Counted from the stretch's first letter, positions 1 to 10,895 are shown. The stretch: 64,000 nt of DNA from Prevotella intermedia ATCC 25611 = DSM 20706 (GCF_001953955.1 NZ_CP019300.1:496001-560000); one strand, 5' to 3'. The notes: generated by a model not told the origin, from the letters alone. Numbers and translations are program-made.

Positions 1-2505
1 AAGAAGGAAGGGCCTTTGCGTCTTGCACTTCGTTGGCTCAACGACAATAACGAAGTAGTGAAGTGTGGCGAAGATGCCTTTATCAACAATCCTAAAGTAT
101 TCTTTGGTAAGATGAAGTCGTGGGGAACATTGACTTTCCGCACCATCTGCCCTGAGAATGCAACGAAGTTAGAGTTTGCTGTTGAAGTACAGGAAAACAG
201 TGAAGTAAGTTTAGACGACTTCAGTGCCAACCGTATGCCTGCTTCTGAAGCTAAGGCTACGCCACTTATCGCCATACTCCCACAGGTACGTACAATCTAT
301 GGTGAGGTAGGAGAGACCGAAACATACGACATTGCTATCCAAACGATGCACTTGAGCCAAGCACAGAAACCAAACTTCAGCGGTGGCGACAAATATACTT
401 TGGCAAGCAATATGATGAAGCTCGATATTGAGGAAATAGGAAAGAACCAATCTGTAAGCGCACAACTTATCGTTACTCCAACAAAGAAAGGTGCTTTCAA
501 AGATACTGATTCGTTTAAGCTGAGTTTTGCAGGTGCTGACGAAACGCATAACAGCAACTTGGTGCTTATAGCTTACTTTATGGAGAAAGGCAAGAAACCA
601 TCTGTTAAGTTGTCTGAAAAGACTCCTATTACCGAAATGAAAGCTGAACCCGGAAAGACGGTTACACAAAACTTGGAGTTTGATGTAAAAGATATAATCA
701 CCGATGTAAAGCTTGCCATTGAACATACCTCAGAGGTAAATTGCTTCAAGAGCAACACCAACATTTTTATGTATAACAAGAGCAAGGGAACGCTCTATGG
801 CGAACCTAAGCTCCGCATCGACTTCCGTCCGCTTGCCGTAGGTACATACGAGGCTACACTTGTGGTTTCAACAATCTTGGGCGACACCGTTCGCTACAAC
901 TTGAAGGGTATCTGCGAAGAAGCCACAGCAGGTACAAAGGTTGAGAAGTTCACAGCCAACACCATTGAAGAGCGTTTTGCGAAAGAACCCGAATGGAAGA
1001 ACTTCGGCAAGTACGACCTTGGCTATTGGAAGATAGAAGGCAAGTGGAACGGCGCAGGCGATATTACGCTGAACAAGGGCGGCATGCTCTATTTTGACGA
1101 TGTTTTGATAAACGGATTGAACAAGGTGAAGATGACTCCAGCCACTGCTGCCACTTCTTTCCGTGCCGAATATTCTATCGATGGTGGTGGGCACTGGCTG
1201 CCTATGAACAACGAGGGCAAGGCAAGTGCTACCGGTGAGTTCACGCTCGACAGCCATCGTCCTACACTCGTTCGCTTCGTGAATACCACCGAAGCTGATG
1301 TAAATGTAAACACTGTACTTTTCTATCATAACGATAGCGAACAGCGCACTGCCTTCAACGATATTGCCAAGGCTATGATAGCAAATGCCGATGCTACACC
1401 ATTGACGCTTCTCAACGAACGATTCGACGGTATGCGCCACAGGCAAATCCTAAGCATACAAGGTTGGCAAAACCTGATTATGCGTGGCGACCGTCCATTC
1501 TGGGTGTGGAAACAAAGAGAAAACAACCTTGTCGATGGTAAGATACAGCACGAAGGAGCATACATTACGTTCTGGAAGACGGGCGTTGTAGACCACAACC
1601 CATACGAGTCTTGGCTTGTTTCGCCAACACTTTCTTACAAGCAGGCTGCAAGCAAGTTCCTCACCTTCAGCCTCCGTTTCAACGGTTTAAGCAAGGACGA
1701 ACAGCACGAAGAGTTCTTCCAAGCATACATCATCACCGAGAAAGACGGCGTTATAAAGGAGCAAGTGCTCGATATTGAGAAGTACAAGCCAGCTGGCGTT
1801 GAAATTGAAAACGAAACTTGGTTGAACTATCGCATAGACCTTTCAAAGGTAAAAGACATCAATATCGACGATAATTTCCACCTTGCATTCTCTTTCTACA
1901 GCAAGGAAGGTGGCAACTACTCTGCTTTGAACTGGATGATTGACAACGTTTCGTTCGGTCGTACCGACTTGCCCGAAATCACTGTCGATAAGGAGTTCCT
2001 CTACGTTCCATACAAGATGAAGCAGAAGACAGACCCAGTTGTGTTTAAAGTAACAACCAAGAACAACCCGTTTGATAATGTAAGTATCGTGTTGTCTCCT
2101 TCAAAGATGAAGAAATATTTCCAATTACTTACTCCAGAATTGGCTCCTGAAGGAGGCGATGCTTCGTTTGTTTTCTATAGCGAAGACAATAAAAAACATG
2201 CAGCAATGTTCATAGTTCAAGTTCCTGGTGCCGAAACAGTAATTGTGAAAGCACTTGCCGACCTTTATACAGGTATTAATAGTGCAGAAACACCCAACAA
2301 AACAGAAACTCCCTATATTGTTGATAAAAACATTTGCTTGTCTAATAAATACCAGAGTTATAAAATCTATTCAACAACAGGACAACTTCTGCAGCAAGGA
2401 GGCTACGAGTCTAATATTAGTATAGCCAACTTACAGCATAGCATTATTATTTTAAGACTATTTGATGGTAACGAAACTAAAACTTATAAGTTGCACAATA
2501 AATAA
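1..2505 (+). CDS. Secreted choice-of-anchor J protein with T9SS-like C-terminus (5' truncated)
   Basis: The reading frame is open from the first base, so the N-terminus and any signal peptide lie outside the window. About 834 residues remain. The protein is beta-rich throughout. The segment encoded at about 1400-1960 (NERFDG...GWQNL, then YESWLVSP, then WMIDNVSFG) matches the choice-of-anchor J pattern, a jelly-roll fold found in Bacteroidetes surface and secreted proteins. The last roughly 60 residues (YKIYSTTGQLLQQGG ... ILRLFDG) look like a type A T9SS sorting domain, which directs export across the outer membrane. No catalytic motif is visible, so the substrate or ligand is unknown. A strong terminator follows at once. 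Secretion by T9SS is an inference from the C-terminus. Confidence 0.75.
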   Translation, partial: KKEGPLRLALRWLNDNNEVVKCGEDAFINNPKVFFGKMKSWGTLTFRTICPENATKLEFAVEVQENSEVSLDDFSANRMPASEAKATPLIAILPQVRTIYGEVGETETYDIAIQTMHLSQAQKPNFSGGDKYTLASNMMKLDIEEIGKNQSVSAQLIVTPTKKGAFKDTDSFKLSFAGADETHNSNLVLIAYFMEKGKKPSVKLSEKTPITEMKAEPGKTVTQNLEFDVKDIITDVKLAIEHTSEVNCFKSNTNIFMYNKSKGTLYGEPKLRIDFRPLAVGTYEATLVVSTILGDTVRYNLKGICEEATAGTKVEKFTANTIEERFAKEPEWKNFGKYDLGYWKIEGKWNGAGDITLNKGGMLYFDDVLINGLNKVKMTPATAATSFRAEYSIDGGGHWLPMNNEGKASATGEFTLDSHRPTLVRFVNTTEADVNVNTVLFYHNDSEQRTAFNDIAKAMIANADATPLTLLNERFDGMRHRQILSIQGWQNLIMRGDRPFWVWKQRENNLVDGKIQHEGAYITFWKTGVVDHNPYESWLVSPTLSYKQAASKFLTFSLRFNGLSKDEQHEEFFQAYIITEKDGVIKEQVLDIEKYKPAGVEIENETWLNYRIDLSKVKDINIDDNFHLAFSFYSKEGGNYSALNWMIDNVSFGRTDLPEITVDKEFLYVPYKMKQKTDPVVFKVTTKNNPFDNVSIVLSPSKMKKYFQLLTPELAPEGGDASFVFYSEDNKKHAAMFIVQVPGAETVIVKALADLYTGINSAETPNKTETPYIVDKNICLSNKYQSYKIYSTTGQLLQQGGYESNISIANLQHSIIILRLFDGNETKTYKLHNK

Positions 2506-2520
2506 ACATCAATAAAAATC

Positions 2521-2564
2521 AACTGGTTATTAGGGTTATTCAAACTCTAATAACCAGTTTTTTT
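2521..2564 (+). terminator. Rho-independent terminator between convergent genes
   Basis: An AACTGGTTATTAG arm pairs with CTAATAACCAGTT and is followed by seven T residues on the plus strand. It lies just after the secreted-protein stop and 42 bp from the stop of the convergent receptor gene. The minus-strand side is also A/T rich, so it may work in both directions. Confidence 0.85.
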
Positions 2565-2605
2565 ATCACAAAGTTTCTTTCTCAACAATGTATATTTGCT
2601 AAGTT

Positions 2606-5490
2606 TCAAGGTTTTTTCGATATTCTGTATCCAATAGTCAGCATAACATAGCTTGGAATGTTGTTGTAAAATGTTTCTTCTCTTCCTTGTCCATTCACAA
2701 TGTATGTGTGGTTCGAGATATTCTGTAGAATGTCGTAGCCTGTAATGCTGATGTTTAGCCTATCGTGCATAAATGTTTTTATGAGCGATGCATTCCAGAC
2801 AAGACAGTTGTTGTTGGAAGATTGGTCGCTGTATCTTCTCCTGCCATACATTTTCAGGTCGGTGGCAAACTGTATATCGTAAGGAAGCGTATAGTTGCCA
2901 GCCAAACCGTAGTAAAAGTCGCAAACACTGAACGTCTTAAAATAGCTGTTCAAACTTTTCGAGTTATGAATATCTATATTTCCTATGAAAGCTATGCGCA
3001 AACTATTTTTCTGTACAGTGAGTTTTATACCATCGGTAAAATAGAAGTTACGCACTTTGCTTATGCCGTAACTCTGAATGGAGTTTAGGGTAACGAAGTC
3101 TACATTGTTGTTGAGTTTTAAACTCATATTGTTTTCTAAAGTCCATATCCTTCTCTTGTCTAAGCAGACTGAAAAGCCATTATTAAATTCAGCAGTCCAA
3201 TTACCATTTATATTGCGTGGCTGATAAGTGTAAATTCCTGTTGTTGTGTTATACGACATTGCATTGCCCACAGCCTGATGAAACAATTTAAAGTCGGCAC
3301 TTAAATAATACTGTCCTTTTAGTTTCTGTATAATGTTGCCATAACTTGCCGAGAAACTGTGCGTCGTAGTATTCTGCAAATCACCATTCCCCATATAAAC
3401 CGACAACGGCTTCGATGTATCGGTTACTCTTATTGTTTGTTTCAAATCGGGCGTTGTAACTTCCATGTTGTATGCCAGTTGCCAATTTTTTCCATTTGCA
3501 CCTCTGAAACTATACGAAATTGTAGGCGTAAAAAGCCAGTCGCGTCGAGAAACCAATGTGTCAATATCACTGCGCAGATAATTCATACAATTATGCTTAT
3601 AAGCCAATGGTAATAAAAAATCTATCCGCGTAGTACCTTTTCTACCTTCTTTATCATAGAAAATCCGCATTGTTCCACTATGCACGTGAAATCTATTCCA
3701 TGTTTGGTAGCTGTTGTTCAAGTCCATAGCCAACAATAGTGAATCTCTTGTAGAAGGCAAATCCGTGAGCCGATGTCTGCTATTTGTCCACCCCGAAAGC
3801 TTATCTAACCGGTACCTGTTAAAACTGTCGTATTGATAATTTTGCTGATAACCGTAACTTGCATTAAAGTTCCAATTATTTAGCAGATGAATGTTATATG
3901 CCAACTTGGCTGCAATATTATAGTGGTGCGAAGGCTCATTCACATATTGGTGTTCCGTTTCATTTGTATTTGTTTGCATAAACTGAAGCTGGTAACCATT
4001 AAAATTCTTTTTGCGTTCCTTTACGTACGATGCTTCTGCTTCTAAACTAATATTGTCTCCCCATGGAAGTTTTTTCGAAACCTCAAGTGTCTGCCATATT
4101 CCATAACGATAAAATCGGTTGTCGCTGTCTTGTTTATTGCTATTTACAAGCTGTTTCTTTATAGTGGAATCGTTTTTATTAAAGACGTCATTCAGCAAAT
4201 CTTCTGTATTCTTAACGCTGTTGAAAGGATTAGCTTGGAAAGTTGCCAATTTCGAATTCAGTGTACCCGATGTTTTCCAATATTCAAAGAATGTAGATGC
4301 ATATAGATAGAACGATTTAGAGACAATAAAATCGTTTTGCGCTGTAATCGAAGTTTCTTTCCCATTTGTATGCAGAGTAGACGCAGTATAATTGTTATGT
4401 GTAGGCAAGAAAGTCGTGGTAATAGTTTTAGCATCGTAATTACCATCGCGCCAAAGTGTCTTTACATAAAATTCGTTGGACACCGACTTATCTGTATTTT
4501 TTAGAAACCAGTCTAAACCTGCAATCTTGAAACTTAAAACTCCGTCTCCTGCTTTATAAGCGTCCCATTCTCCATCAGAACCCGGACGCAAATCTTGGTT
4601 AATATTATTGGCACTACTAAAAAACGACAAGCGCGAAAGTGGAGTATATCTTAGTCCGAATAGTTTTGTATTGTAACGTTTGTGTGTAGCAAGACCAGCC
4701 TCGGCATTTACAATATAGCCTGTAGCATATTCTTTTTTAATTGCACGTCCATTACAAACTCTTTCTTCTCGTTGTTGTAACCTAAATATTGGTTCTTCTC
4801 ATTCGTTCGGTTATAAAATTTTATATTCTTTACCGTGTAAGCCGGGAGATTTCTCAACAATATCTTTTGGCTCTTCTCTCCCTTCATAAATTTTTCTCCT
4901 TGCAGCAAAAGATTATCAACCTTCTTTCCATCTTTGAATATCTCTCCTGCCGAATTAAGTGTTACCGAAGGCATTTGCCTGATAAGTTCGTCGAGCATAG
5001 AACCATTGGGCAAATTAAAAGCGTCTGCATTATAAACAACTGTGTCGCCTTTAAAAACTATCTTTACTTTAGTAGCTTTTACCACAACTTCGTCTAATTC
5101 GTTCACCTGTTGTAGTTTCGATTTTCGTTTCATATATATTGTTGGAACTTGGAACGACTGGTTTCTTGCAATATACTTCACATTATAATTAGAAAAAGCC
5201 GATTCGTATCCAGATTGTTCCGCTTTAACAATATACTTTTTAGGAGAGGCAGGAATATTGAAACTGTAATAAGATTCCATATAAGTTTTATCCTCATCAA
5301 TGTATTTCACGGTTTGTTTATCTATAATGGTACTGTCTTCATCCATCAAAATCACAGACACATTTTTTATGCCTCCGTTTGTAAATGCATCTCTCACATA
5401 TCCCTGCAGCAAAATGGTTCGTTCTTGTGCTTTTGCCCCTATACATATAAAGAGCAGAAGCAATAATAGTTGTTGTGGTTTGATAAGCAT
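2606..5490 (-). pseudogene. SusC/TonB-receptor-like outer-membrane beta-barrel, split by a -1 frameshift
   Basis: Two adjacent minus-strand frames form one receptor-like protein. The upstream part (5490 to 4708) starts with a signal peptide (MLIKPQQLLLLLLFICIGAKAQ minus its last two residues is the hydrophobic core), followed by a carboxypeptidase-regulatory-like beta domain (about residues 25-105) and a plug-like domain. The downstream part (in frame from 4732 to 2606) is an outer-membrane beta-barrel. The frames join at an A6G run: a -1 shift at A_AAA_AAG gives QLKKEYATGY and a single protein of about 961 residues, similar in length and plan to the intact 928-residue relative at 22152-24938. 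The start at 5490 was chosen because the signal peptide begins there; the frame is open further upstream but without a leader. It may be a true pseudogene, a programmed frameshift or a homopolymer error. No substrate can be assigned. Confidence 0.75.
4732..4738 (-). other. A_AAA_AAG slippery heptamer at the receptor frame break
   Basis: Read on the minus strand in the upstream frame, the codons are CAA TTA AAA AAG AAT, so the heptamer A_AAA_AAG is in the phase required for -1 slippage. A stop codon follows six codons later (4708-4710), and the -1 frame is open to 2606. The same heptamer drives -1 frameshifting in E. coli dnaX. I see no clear internal Shine-Dalgarno or downstream hairpin by eye. 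Confidence 0.6.
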
Positions 5491-6230
5491 AGGTATATTG
5501 TTCTTAGTTTTTATTATTATTTGTGAAGAAGTTATTTTCTTACGGATAGATAAAATAATTTTATCTTGTTGTTTATTCGTAAAGGCAAGAATTACATACT
5601 CCCCTTTCATTTCATTGTTGGTCCAATTATTTGGGCAGATCGTAATAATATGCTTTTTCCTAATATTCTCTACGTACAAATTTATAAATATTATTCCAAA
5701 AAGTTATCTCTTTTCTTTGTTTTTAATAAATATCAACTATTAACCGTCGTGTTTTTATACTTACTTTATTACTAAAGTATATTTAGACTCCCATTCTAAA
5801 ACTTTATTTAACTGTGCTTATTCTTTTAGTAGCTCACCATTTGTAGCGTCTATTTGTATAGAGAAAATAGCTAAAAATGGAGTTTGCAAATTGTTAGTTG
5901 TCAGATAATTATATGGAGGGTGGAATTTATAATAAGAAATTATTTTTTTTATATTATAAAATTATCGTTTTTATATTACAAAAAAATAATTTTCCATATA
6001 AAATTAGGCACATATAACCAATGGTTTTGGACAACTCTTTTTGAATATTGCCGACTCTACAATAATTCAAGTGGAAAGCATAATTGTGTTCCCCCTATTT
6101 GGCTTTTTTAATTTGTAGATAAAGACACAGAAAAAACGCTTATAGCTATGAGTATCGGTAGAAATGGTGGTGCGCTAAAAGCTAAAGTATAAATACACCT
6201 TATTATATTAACAGGAAAAGAGGAATATAG
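5491..6230. other. AT-rich intergenic stretch between divergent genes, with one long hairpin
   Basis: I find no supported gene here. A minus-strand TAAATTTG at 5677-5684 could be the -7 element for the split receptor, with a leader of about 180 nt. At 5936-5995 an AT-only imperfect inverted repeat of roughly 26 bp per arm surrounds a TTATCG loop. The short open frames in both directions lack signals or similarity and are probably chance. After the repeat copy at 6231-6416, the stretch 6417-6746 also shows no gene. Confidence 0.5.
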
Positions 6231-6416
6231 TGTAAATATTTTTCGCAAACCCATCTATTGCTTAACTCTTTCATTGCCAGCAGTTTACAAAACCTATTGT
6301 TTTGCATTCTAAAAGCGTAGGTTTTGCAAGGTAAAAGCGGCTCTTTTAGCCCGCAAAACCTACGTTTTCGCAACGCCAAAGCGCAGTTATCGCTTTTTAA
6401 CAGAATTATCTTTACA
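6231..6416 (-). repeat. 186-bp interspersed repeat, copy 1
   Basis: First of six intergenic copies and the only one in minus orientation. The ends are TGTAAA and TTTACA, exactly 186 bp apart, as in all the others. Read on the minus strand, the central hairpin has arms ACGTAGGTTTTGC and GCAAAACCTACGC (TAGG type) around a 25-nt loop that carries AGAGCCGC, and the GCAAAACAATAGGTTTTG hairpin follows. An open frame runs through it, but nothing supports it as a gene. Confidence 0.9.
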
Positions 6417-6746
6417 AAGTTAGATGGAAAATCCCACCAAATACCTTCGGTAATCAAAATGTACCTCAACGCCCTTTTTGTAAAATTAAAAGTTTTATAG
6501 GTGCAGCAATTGTGTTGAATTGATAGATATGTTTGCCTGTATTGACGCAAGTTTGGTTACTGTTAACAGCATCTTGGTGTATCTATAAACAAAAAGCAAC
6601 TCCTTTTAGCTCCTTTCTTATCAATGTGTTATTACTTGTCGTTACTTCCTTTATGATATGGTATGTTTTAAATTGTTATAAATTATTCTTTATATTTTTT
6701 TTTTGAAATAAAATCTTTGCAAAAGCTAATAAAATAGAAGAAAAAT

Positions 6747-6778
6747 TTTGTTGGTATGTGTTTTATACCTATCTTTGC
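6747..6778 (+). promoter_or_regulatory. Bacteroidetes-type promoter for the secreted-protein operon
   Basis: A TTG at 6748-6750 and TATCTTTGC at 6770-6778 are separated by 19 bp, which fits the TTTG/TAnnTTTG consensus of the Bacteroidetes primary sigma factor. Transcription would start near 6785 and leave a leader of about 135 nt before the ATG at 6921. Confidence 0.75.
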
Positions 6779-6920
6779 ACGCATAGACGCATATAACCAA
6801 TACTTAGCGAAGTATTCAATATATAAGGTAGGCTTTATTATGTGAATAATTAGATATGGGCGTACCAAACTATTGTGAAGCAAAAATTAGAATTAGATAA
6901 TAATAAAAACTTAAAAATGT

Positions 6921-8519
6921 ATGAAAAAAGTCTACTATTTTCTTTTCTTGGCGGTCATGGCTCTAATGTCAATGAACGCAATGGCTGACATTCCTATTAA
7001 GTTAGACATAGATGATGCCAGTAGAGTTACGGTAAAAGTCAATTATGCACCCGTTGCGAATATAGTCAATGGTGTGAATAATGTGACGGTTCCGCAGTAT
7101 GGTTCTGTTCAGATAGAAGCCAAAGAAGGCTTTTATTTAAAGCGAGTTTATAAGCCGAACAAAGACGGCGAGGCTCTTGAACAAACTATTTCAAACCTTA
7201 CTAATTGCAATATTTATCTGTCTGATGCCGACAAGGACTTGACTTTTACGGTGAAGTCGGGTGTGTTTGCCGATGCTCGTACTGCATCTTGCACCGTTAA
7301 GGTTGATAATGCAGCTAAGGTAAGAATGGAACGTTACGAATCGCACACGATTGTAAACCTGCAAGATGGTGATAATATCGTGAAGTGGATTCCTAACGTA
7401 GAGAAGACTTTGATAGTTGGTAATGCCAACTATGGAGATATACCTATTTATAAAGTAACGCTCGATGGCGTGGAAGTAGAAAGTTCTGGCAATCAGTTCT
7501 TTGTTACACCTAAAGAGGGTAGCATAGTTGTTGTTATGGCAAACTATCCTGATGTGGACTGCCCTGTGAAGTTCAACTTCTCAAGCGACGACATAAAGCC
7601 TATTCTTACCAAGGTTACAGCCGATGGTAAAGAAATAATCAATTATACTGATGCTAATTTTACGGTAAAGGCTGGAACAAAGCTGGCACTTACTTTCGAT
7701 AAAACGAACTACGCTTTGGAATCGTTCAAGGTCAATGATGTTGCAACAAGTGTTTATGGAACCTTTGAATATCTTGTGAAAGCTGCAACCACTTTCGACA
7801 TCAAGGCACACAAATATGCTACAATAAAGGCAACGCTGAATGTTGATAAGGCTGAAAACATCACGGTTTATGAAGGCAGCAGCTATAATAATAAGGTGAT
7901 AGCCATTAAAGATGGCGACAATACCATTGAACTGAACGAAGCCAACAGTATGATTCAGATAAAGCCGAACAGCGGTTGCAAAATAGAAACGCTTAAGGTA
8001 GACGGTAATGCAATGAGTGCTGGTGGCGATGGTTCTTACGAGATTAGGCTAACCGATGGTATGAAGATAGAGATAACAACTTCTGCCATTGTACGCGACC
8101 AAAAGGCAATTGTTTATATCGATGACATAAGTCTTGCTAACTATGGCTTCCAGTTCTATCGTTCTGACCGTTCAGCAGTTACAATGCAGAGTGGAGAAAA
8201 CACGTTGATGTTCTCTGCCGAAGATAATCCATTTATGTTTGGTGCCTATGGCAACGACCTCAGCAAGATGCTTGTACAGTTGAATGGAGAGAAGATTAAG
8301 CCTTCTTATGAAGGCGGAACCAGCTTTGAAGTAACATTGAAGAACGGCGACCGTTTGGATATTCTGCTAAGTGGTCCTACTGGAATTGATGGAGTTCAAC
8401 AGCAGGTAGGTAATGGAAAGACAGTGGTTTATCGCTTTGACGGCACTCGTGTAGCGGGCGAAAACCTTCCATCTGGTTTGTATATAATTAATGGTAAAAA
8501 AGTTATAATTAAGAAGTAA
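6921..8519 (+). CDS. Secreted beta-repeat protein, T9SS-like C-terminus
   Basis: A 532-residue protein with a clear signal peptide (about residues 1-22, ending in MNAMA). The body is built of recurring beta modules of roughly 80-90 residues with the pattern VKVDNA...V...I-LQDGDNIV; related units start near residues 25, 115, 300 and 390. The C-terminus (YRFDGTRVAGENLPSGLYII) resembles a T9SS sorting tail, so surface or extracellular location is inferred. I recognise no enzymatic motif and cannot name a function. It is the first gene of a three-gene operon: its TAA at 8517-8519 overlaps the ATG of the protease gene by one base (TAATG), implying translational coupling. It may be an adhesin or a partner or substrate of the protease, but that is speculation. 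Confidence 0.75.
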   Translation: MKKVYYFLFLAVMALMSMNAMADIPIKLDIDDASRVTVKVNYAPVANIVNGVNNVTVPQYGSVQIEAKEGFYLKRVYKPNKDGEALEQTISNLTNCNIYLSDADKDLTFTVKSGVFADARTASCTVKVDNAAKVRMERYESHTIVNLQDGDNIVKWIPNVEKTLIVGNANYGDIPIYKVTLDGVEVESSGNQFFVTPKEGSIVVVMANYPDVDCPVKFNFSSDDIKPILTKVTADGKEIINYTDANFTVKAGTKLALTFDKTNYALESFKVNDVATSVYGTFEYLVKAATTFDIKAHKYATIKATLNVDKAENITVYEGSSYNNKVIAIKDGDNTIELNEANSMIQIKPNSGCKIETLKVDGNAMSAGGDGSYEIRLTDGMKIEITTSAIVRDQKAIVYIDDISLANYGFQFYRSDRSAVTMQSGENTLMFSAEDNPFMFGAYGNDLSKMLVQLNGEKIKPSYEGGTSFEVTLKNGDRLDILLSGPTGIDGVQQQVGNGKTVVYRFDGTRVAGENLPSGLYIINGKKVIIKK

Positions 8520-10891
8520 TGAGAAAATTAGGGTTTATTATTTTATGCTTGTGTACGGCTTTGACTGCTTTTGGTCAGTCTAAGCTCGACTTGCAGAGTC
8601 AGATGATGCTATTGCAGATACGGAATACAGCGATTCCTACATACAATAGCCGCACACGTTCTTTTGAGCGTCCGAGAGAAGTTCAGCAGAATGTTATGGC
8701 AATGGTGGAGTTTAAGGGACAGAATGCCCTTGATGAGCTTGATGCACAAGGTGCCAAGGTACTCAGAGTGCGTGGTGATATTGCCATCGTCATGGTGCCT
8801 ACTGCCGACGTAGAACGCATTGCAGAGTTGAAGTGCGTACGCCGATTGGAGTTGTCGCGTCCTGTTTATCAGAAGATGGACATTGTTCGTAAGACGATAG
8901 GTATTGATAAAATACATCAAGGAATTGACCTTCCACAGGCTTATACTGGTAAGGGCGTTGTAACAGGTATTGTTGATGGCGGCATCGACCCTAACCACAT
9001 CAACTTCCTGAAGCCTGACGGCACTACGCGTTTCGGTTATATCAGTAAGATAACGGCTACTACAACAACCCAACAGGGCTATCTCTATCAGAACTATTAT
9101 CCTCGTGCGGTACTCGATACAATGAAGCAGCAGGACAATACGTATGCCATTGAGGACTTTGCTACCGATAGCTATACAAACTTCCATGGTACACACACGT
9201 CGGGTATTATGGCTGGTGGCTACAAGGGAAACATCTTGGCTGCAAAGACCGATGACCAGAATCTGTCTTACAATGTTACAGTGCCCAACCTTTATTATGG
9301 CGGTGCTACTGAGTCGGAGATTGTGGCTTCATGCGGTGATTTGCGCGACCAGTTTATTGCTTTTGGCGTTGATGACATTATCAACTATTCTAAACTGTCG
9401 GGTCCTAAGCGCAAGCCTTGTGTCATAAACCTTTCGTTAGGAAGCAATCTTGGCGCACACGACCCTAACAGTGTTATGAATCGTTTCCTTTCTTTGTGCG
9501 GCGAGGATGCTATCATCTGTGTGGCTGCTGGTAACGAGGCTGACAACACCGTAGCTTTGACGGCGAAGTTCGATAAGGCAGACTCTACTGTTCAGACCTT
9601 TGTTCGTCCAATGATAGAAGGGGAATATAAGACGGCAAAGAAAACCTATTATAACCTTCGCAACGGTCAGGTTTGTGCTTATAGCAATGATGCTGACGAG
9701 TTTGAATTGCAGATAGTTGTTACCAATAGCGCACGTAAGAATAAAGTTGCGGTTCGTATCCCCGTAGCTGAGAACACCAATGGACAGCCGGTTATTTACT
9801 CTTCTGGTGGCGATTATGCCATAAACGGAGCTGTTGTGAACTCTACTTTCGCCAAAGCGTTCGAGGGATACGTTAGTGCTGCGTCTATTAAAGACCCTGA
9901 AACAGGACGCTATTATGTACTTGCCCAGTTCTTGACAAGCGATAATCAGACGACCAATAAAGATGGTAACTACAAGTTAGGGTTGCTCATTAAGAGTAAG
10001 AAAGCGGGACAGCGTGTCGATGTTTATGGCGATGCTCAGTTTGTTTACTTCGACGATTATGCTCAGGAAGGCTGGACAAAAGGCTCACGCAATGGCTCTA
10101 TCAGCGATATGGCATGTGCAAACAACGTTATTAGCGTTGGCAGTTATAATGTTCGTAACCACTGGCCTTCGTTGGACGGCTATGTCTATGGTTACAATAA
10201 ACAAGGCGAAGCTAACGACTTCCCAATAGGCGAAGCATCACGTTTCTCTTCATTCGGTACGCTGGCTGATGGCAGGAACCTGCCAGATATCTGTGCTCCT
10301 GGTGCATCAGTTATATCTTCTGTCAATACATATTGTGTAACTAACCCGAATATGGGTTATACTTCTGCAGCGTTGCAAGCCAAGTTGGAAAAAGGCGGAA
10401 AGGCTTATTATTGGCATCAATCGCTCGGTACTTCAATGGCAACACCTGTTGTAGCTGGTGCTATCGCACTTTGGTTGGAGGCTGACCCTACATTGACTTA
10501 CAAAGATGTAGTACGTATTATCAGACAGACTGCAGTGAAAGACGATTATGTAAAGAACACTGGCGACCCTGTGCAATGGGGTGCGGGTAAGTTCGATGCT
10601 TATGCTGGCTTGAAGCAAGTACTGCTTGAGAAGGGTGCAAATGGCATTCAAGGTGTGAAGACAGAGCAAAGAGAAATGCCCGTTCTCACAATGACAGGTA
10701 GTCGTTCGTTTACAGCTTTCCTTGCAAAGGCTAAGCAAATGAATGTACGCGCTTATACGCTCTCAGGGCAATTGGTGCACTCGCAAGTGGCTCAAGGTAA
10801 TGAAATCAATATCAATGCTTCTTCATGGGAGAAGGGAGTCTACCTTATCCAAGTGAACGGAAGCCCAGCACAACGAATTATTATTTACTAA
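8519..10891 (+). CDS. Secreted S8 (subtilisin-like) serine protease, T9SS cargo
   Basis: A 790-residue subtilase. The signal peptide covers about residues 1-20 (ending AFGQ). The catalytic triad is visible: Asp153 in GIVDGGIDPNH, His223 in NFHGTHTSGIMAGG and Ser639 in GTSMATPVVAGAIALW; the oxyanion Asn339 lies in VAAGNEAD. A long insertion (about residues 345-530) separates the His and Ser parts, as in other Bacteroidetes S8 proteins. The C-terminal segment from about residue 740 (VRAYTLSGQLVHSQVA, GVYLIQV) is a T9SS type A sorting domain. It should act outside the cell or on its surface and degrade proteins; the natural substrate is unknown. The start overlaps the upstream stop by one base, and the leucine-rich-repeat gene begins 5 bases downstream. 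Confidence 0.9.
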   Translation: MRKLGFIILCLCTALTAFGQSKLDLQSQMMLLQIRNTAIPTYNSRTRSFERPREVQQNVMAMVEFKGQNALDELDAQGAKVLRVRGDIAIVMVPTADVERIAELKCVRRLELSRPVYQKMDIVRKTIGIDKIHQGIDLPQAYTGKGVVTGIVDGGIDPNHINFLKPDGTTRFGYISKITATTTTQQGYLYQNYYPRAVLDTMKQQDNTYAIEDFATDSYTNFHGTHTSGIMAGGYKGNILAAKTDDQNLSYNVTVPNLYYGGATESEIVASCGDLRDQFIAFGVDDIINYSKLSGPKRKPCVINLSLGSNLGAHDPNSVMNRFLSLCGEDAIICVAAGNEADNTVALTAKFDKADSTVQTFVRPMIEGEYKTAKKTYYNLRNGQVCAYSNDADEFELQIVVTNSARKNKVAVRIPVAENTNGQPVIYSSGGDYAINGAVVNSTFAKAFEGYVSAASIKDPETGRYYVLAQFLTSDNQTTNKDGNYKLGLLIKSKKAGQRVDVYGDAQFVYFDDYAQEGWTKGSRNGSISDMACANNVISVGSYNVRNHWPSLDGYVYGYNKQGEANDFPIGEASRFSSFGTLADGRNLPDICAPGASVISSVNTYCVTNPNMGYTSAALQAKLEKGGKAYYWHQSLGTSMATPVVAGAIALWLEADPTLTYKDVVRIIRQTAVKDDYVKNTGDPVQWGAGKFDAYAGLKQVLLEKGANGIQGVKTEQREMPVLTMTGSRSFTAFLAKAKQMNVRAYTLSGQLVHSQVAQGNEININASSWEKGVYLIQVNGSPAQRIIIY

Positions 10892-10895
10892 GTAT

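Noticed and set aside
6203..6550. Open frame on the minus strand crossing repeat copy 1, with similar frames in copies 2, 4 and 6 (peptides ending like AFGMQNNRFCNAL)
   Set aside because: The frames follow the repeat, not a gene. Copy 5 has a stop in the same frame, the opposite strand is also open, and the substitutions preserve base pairing rather than the peptide.
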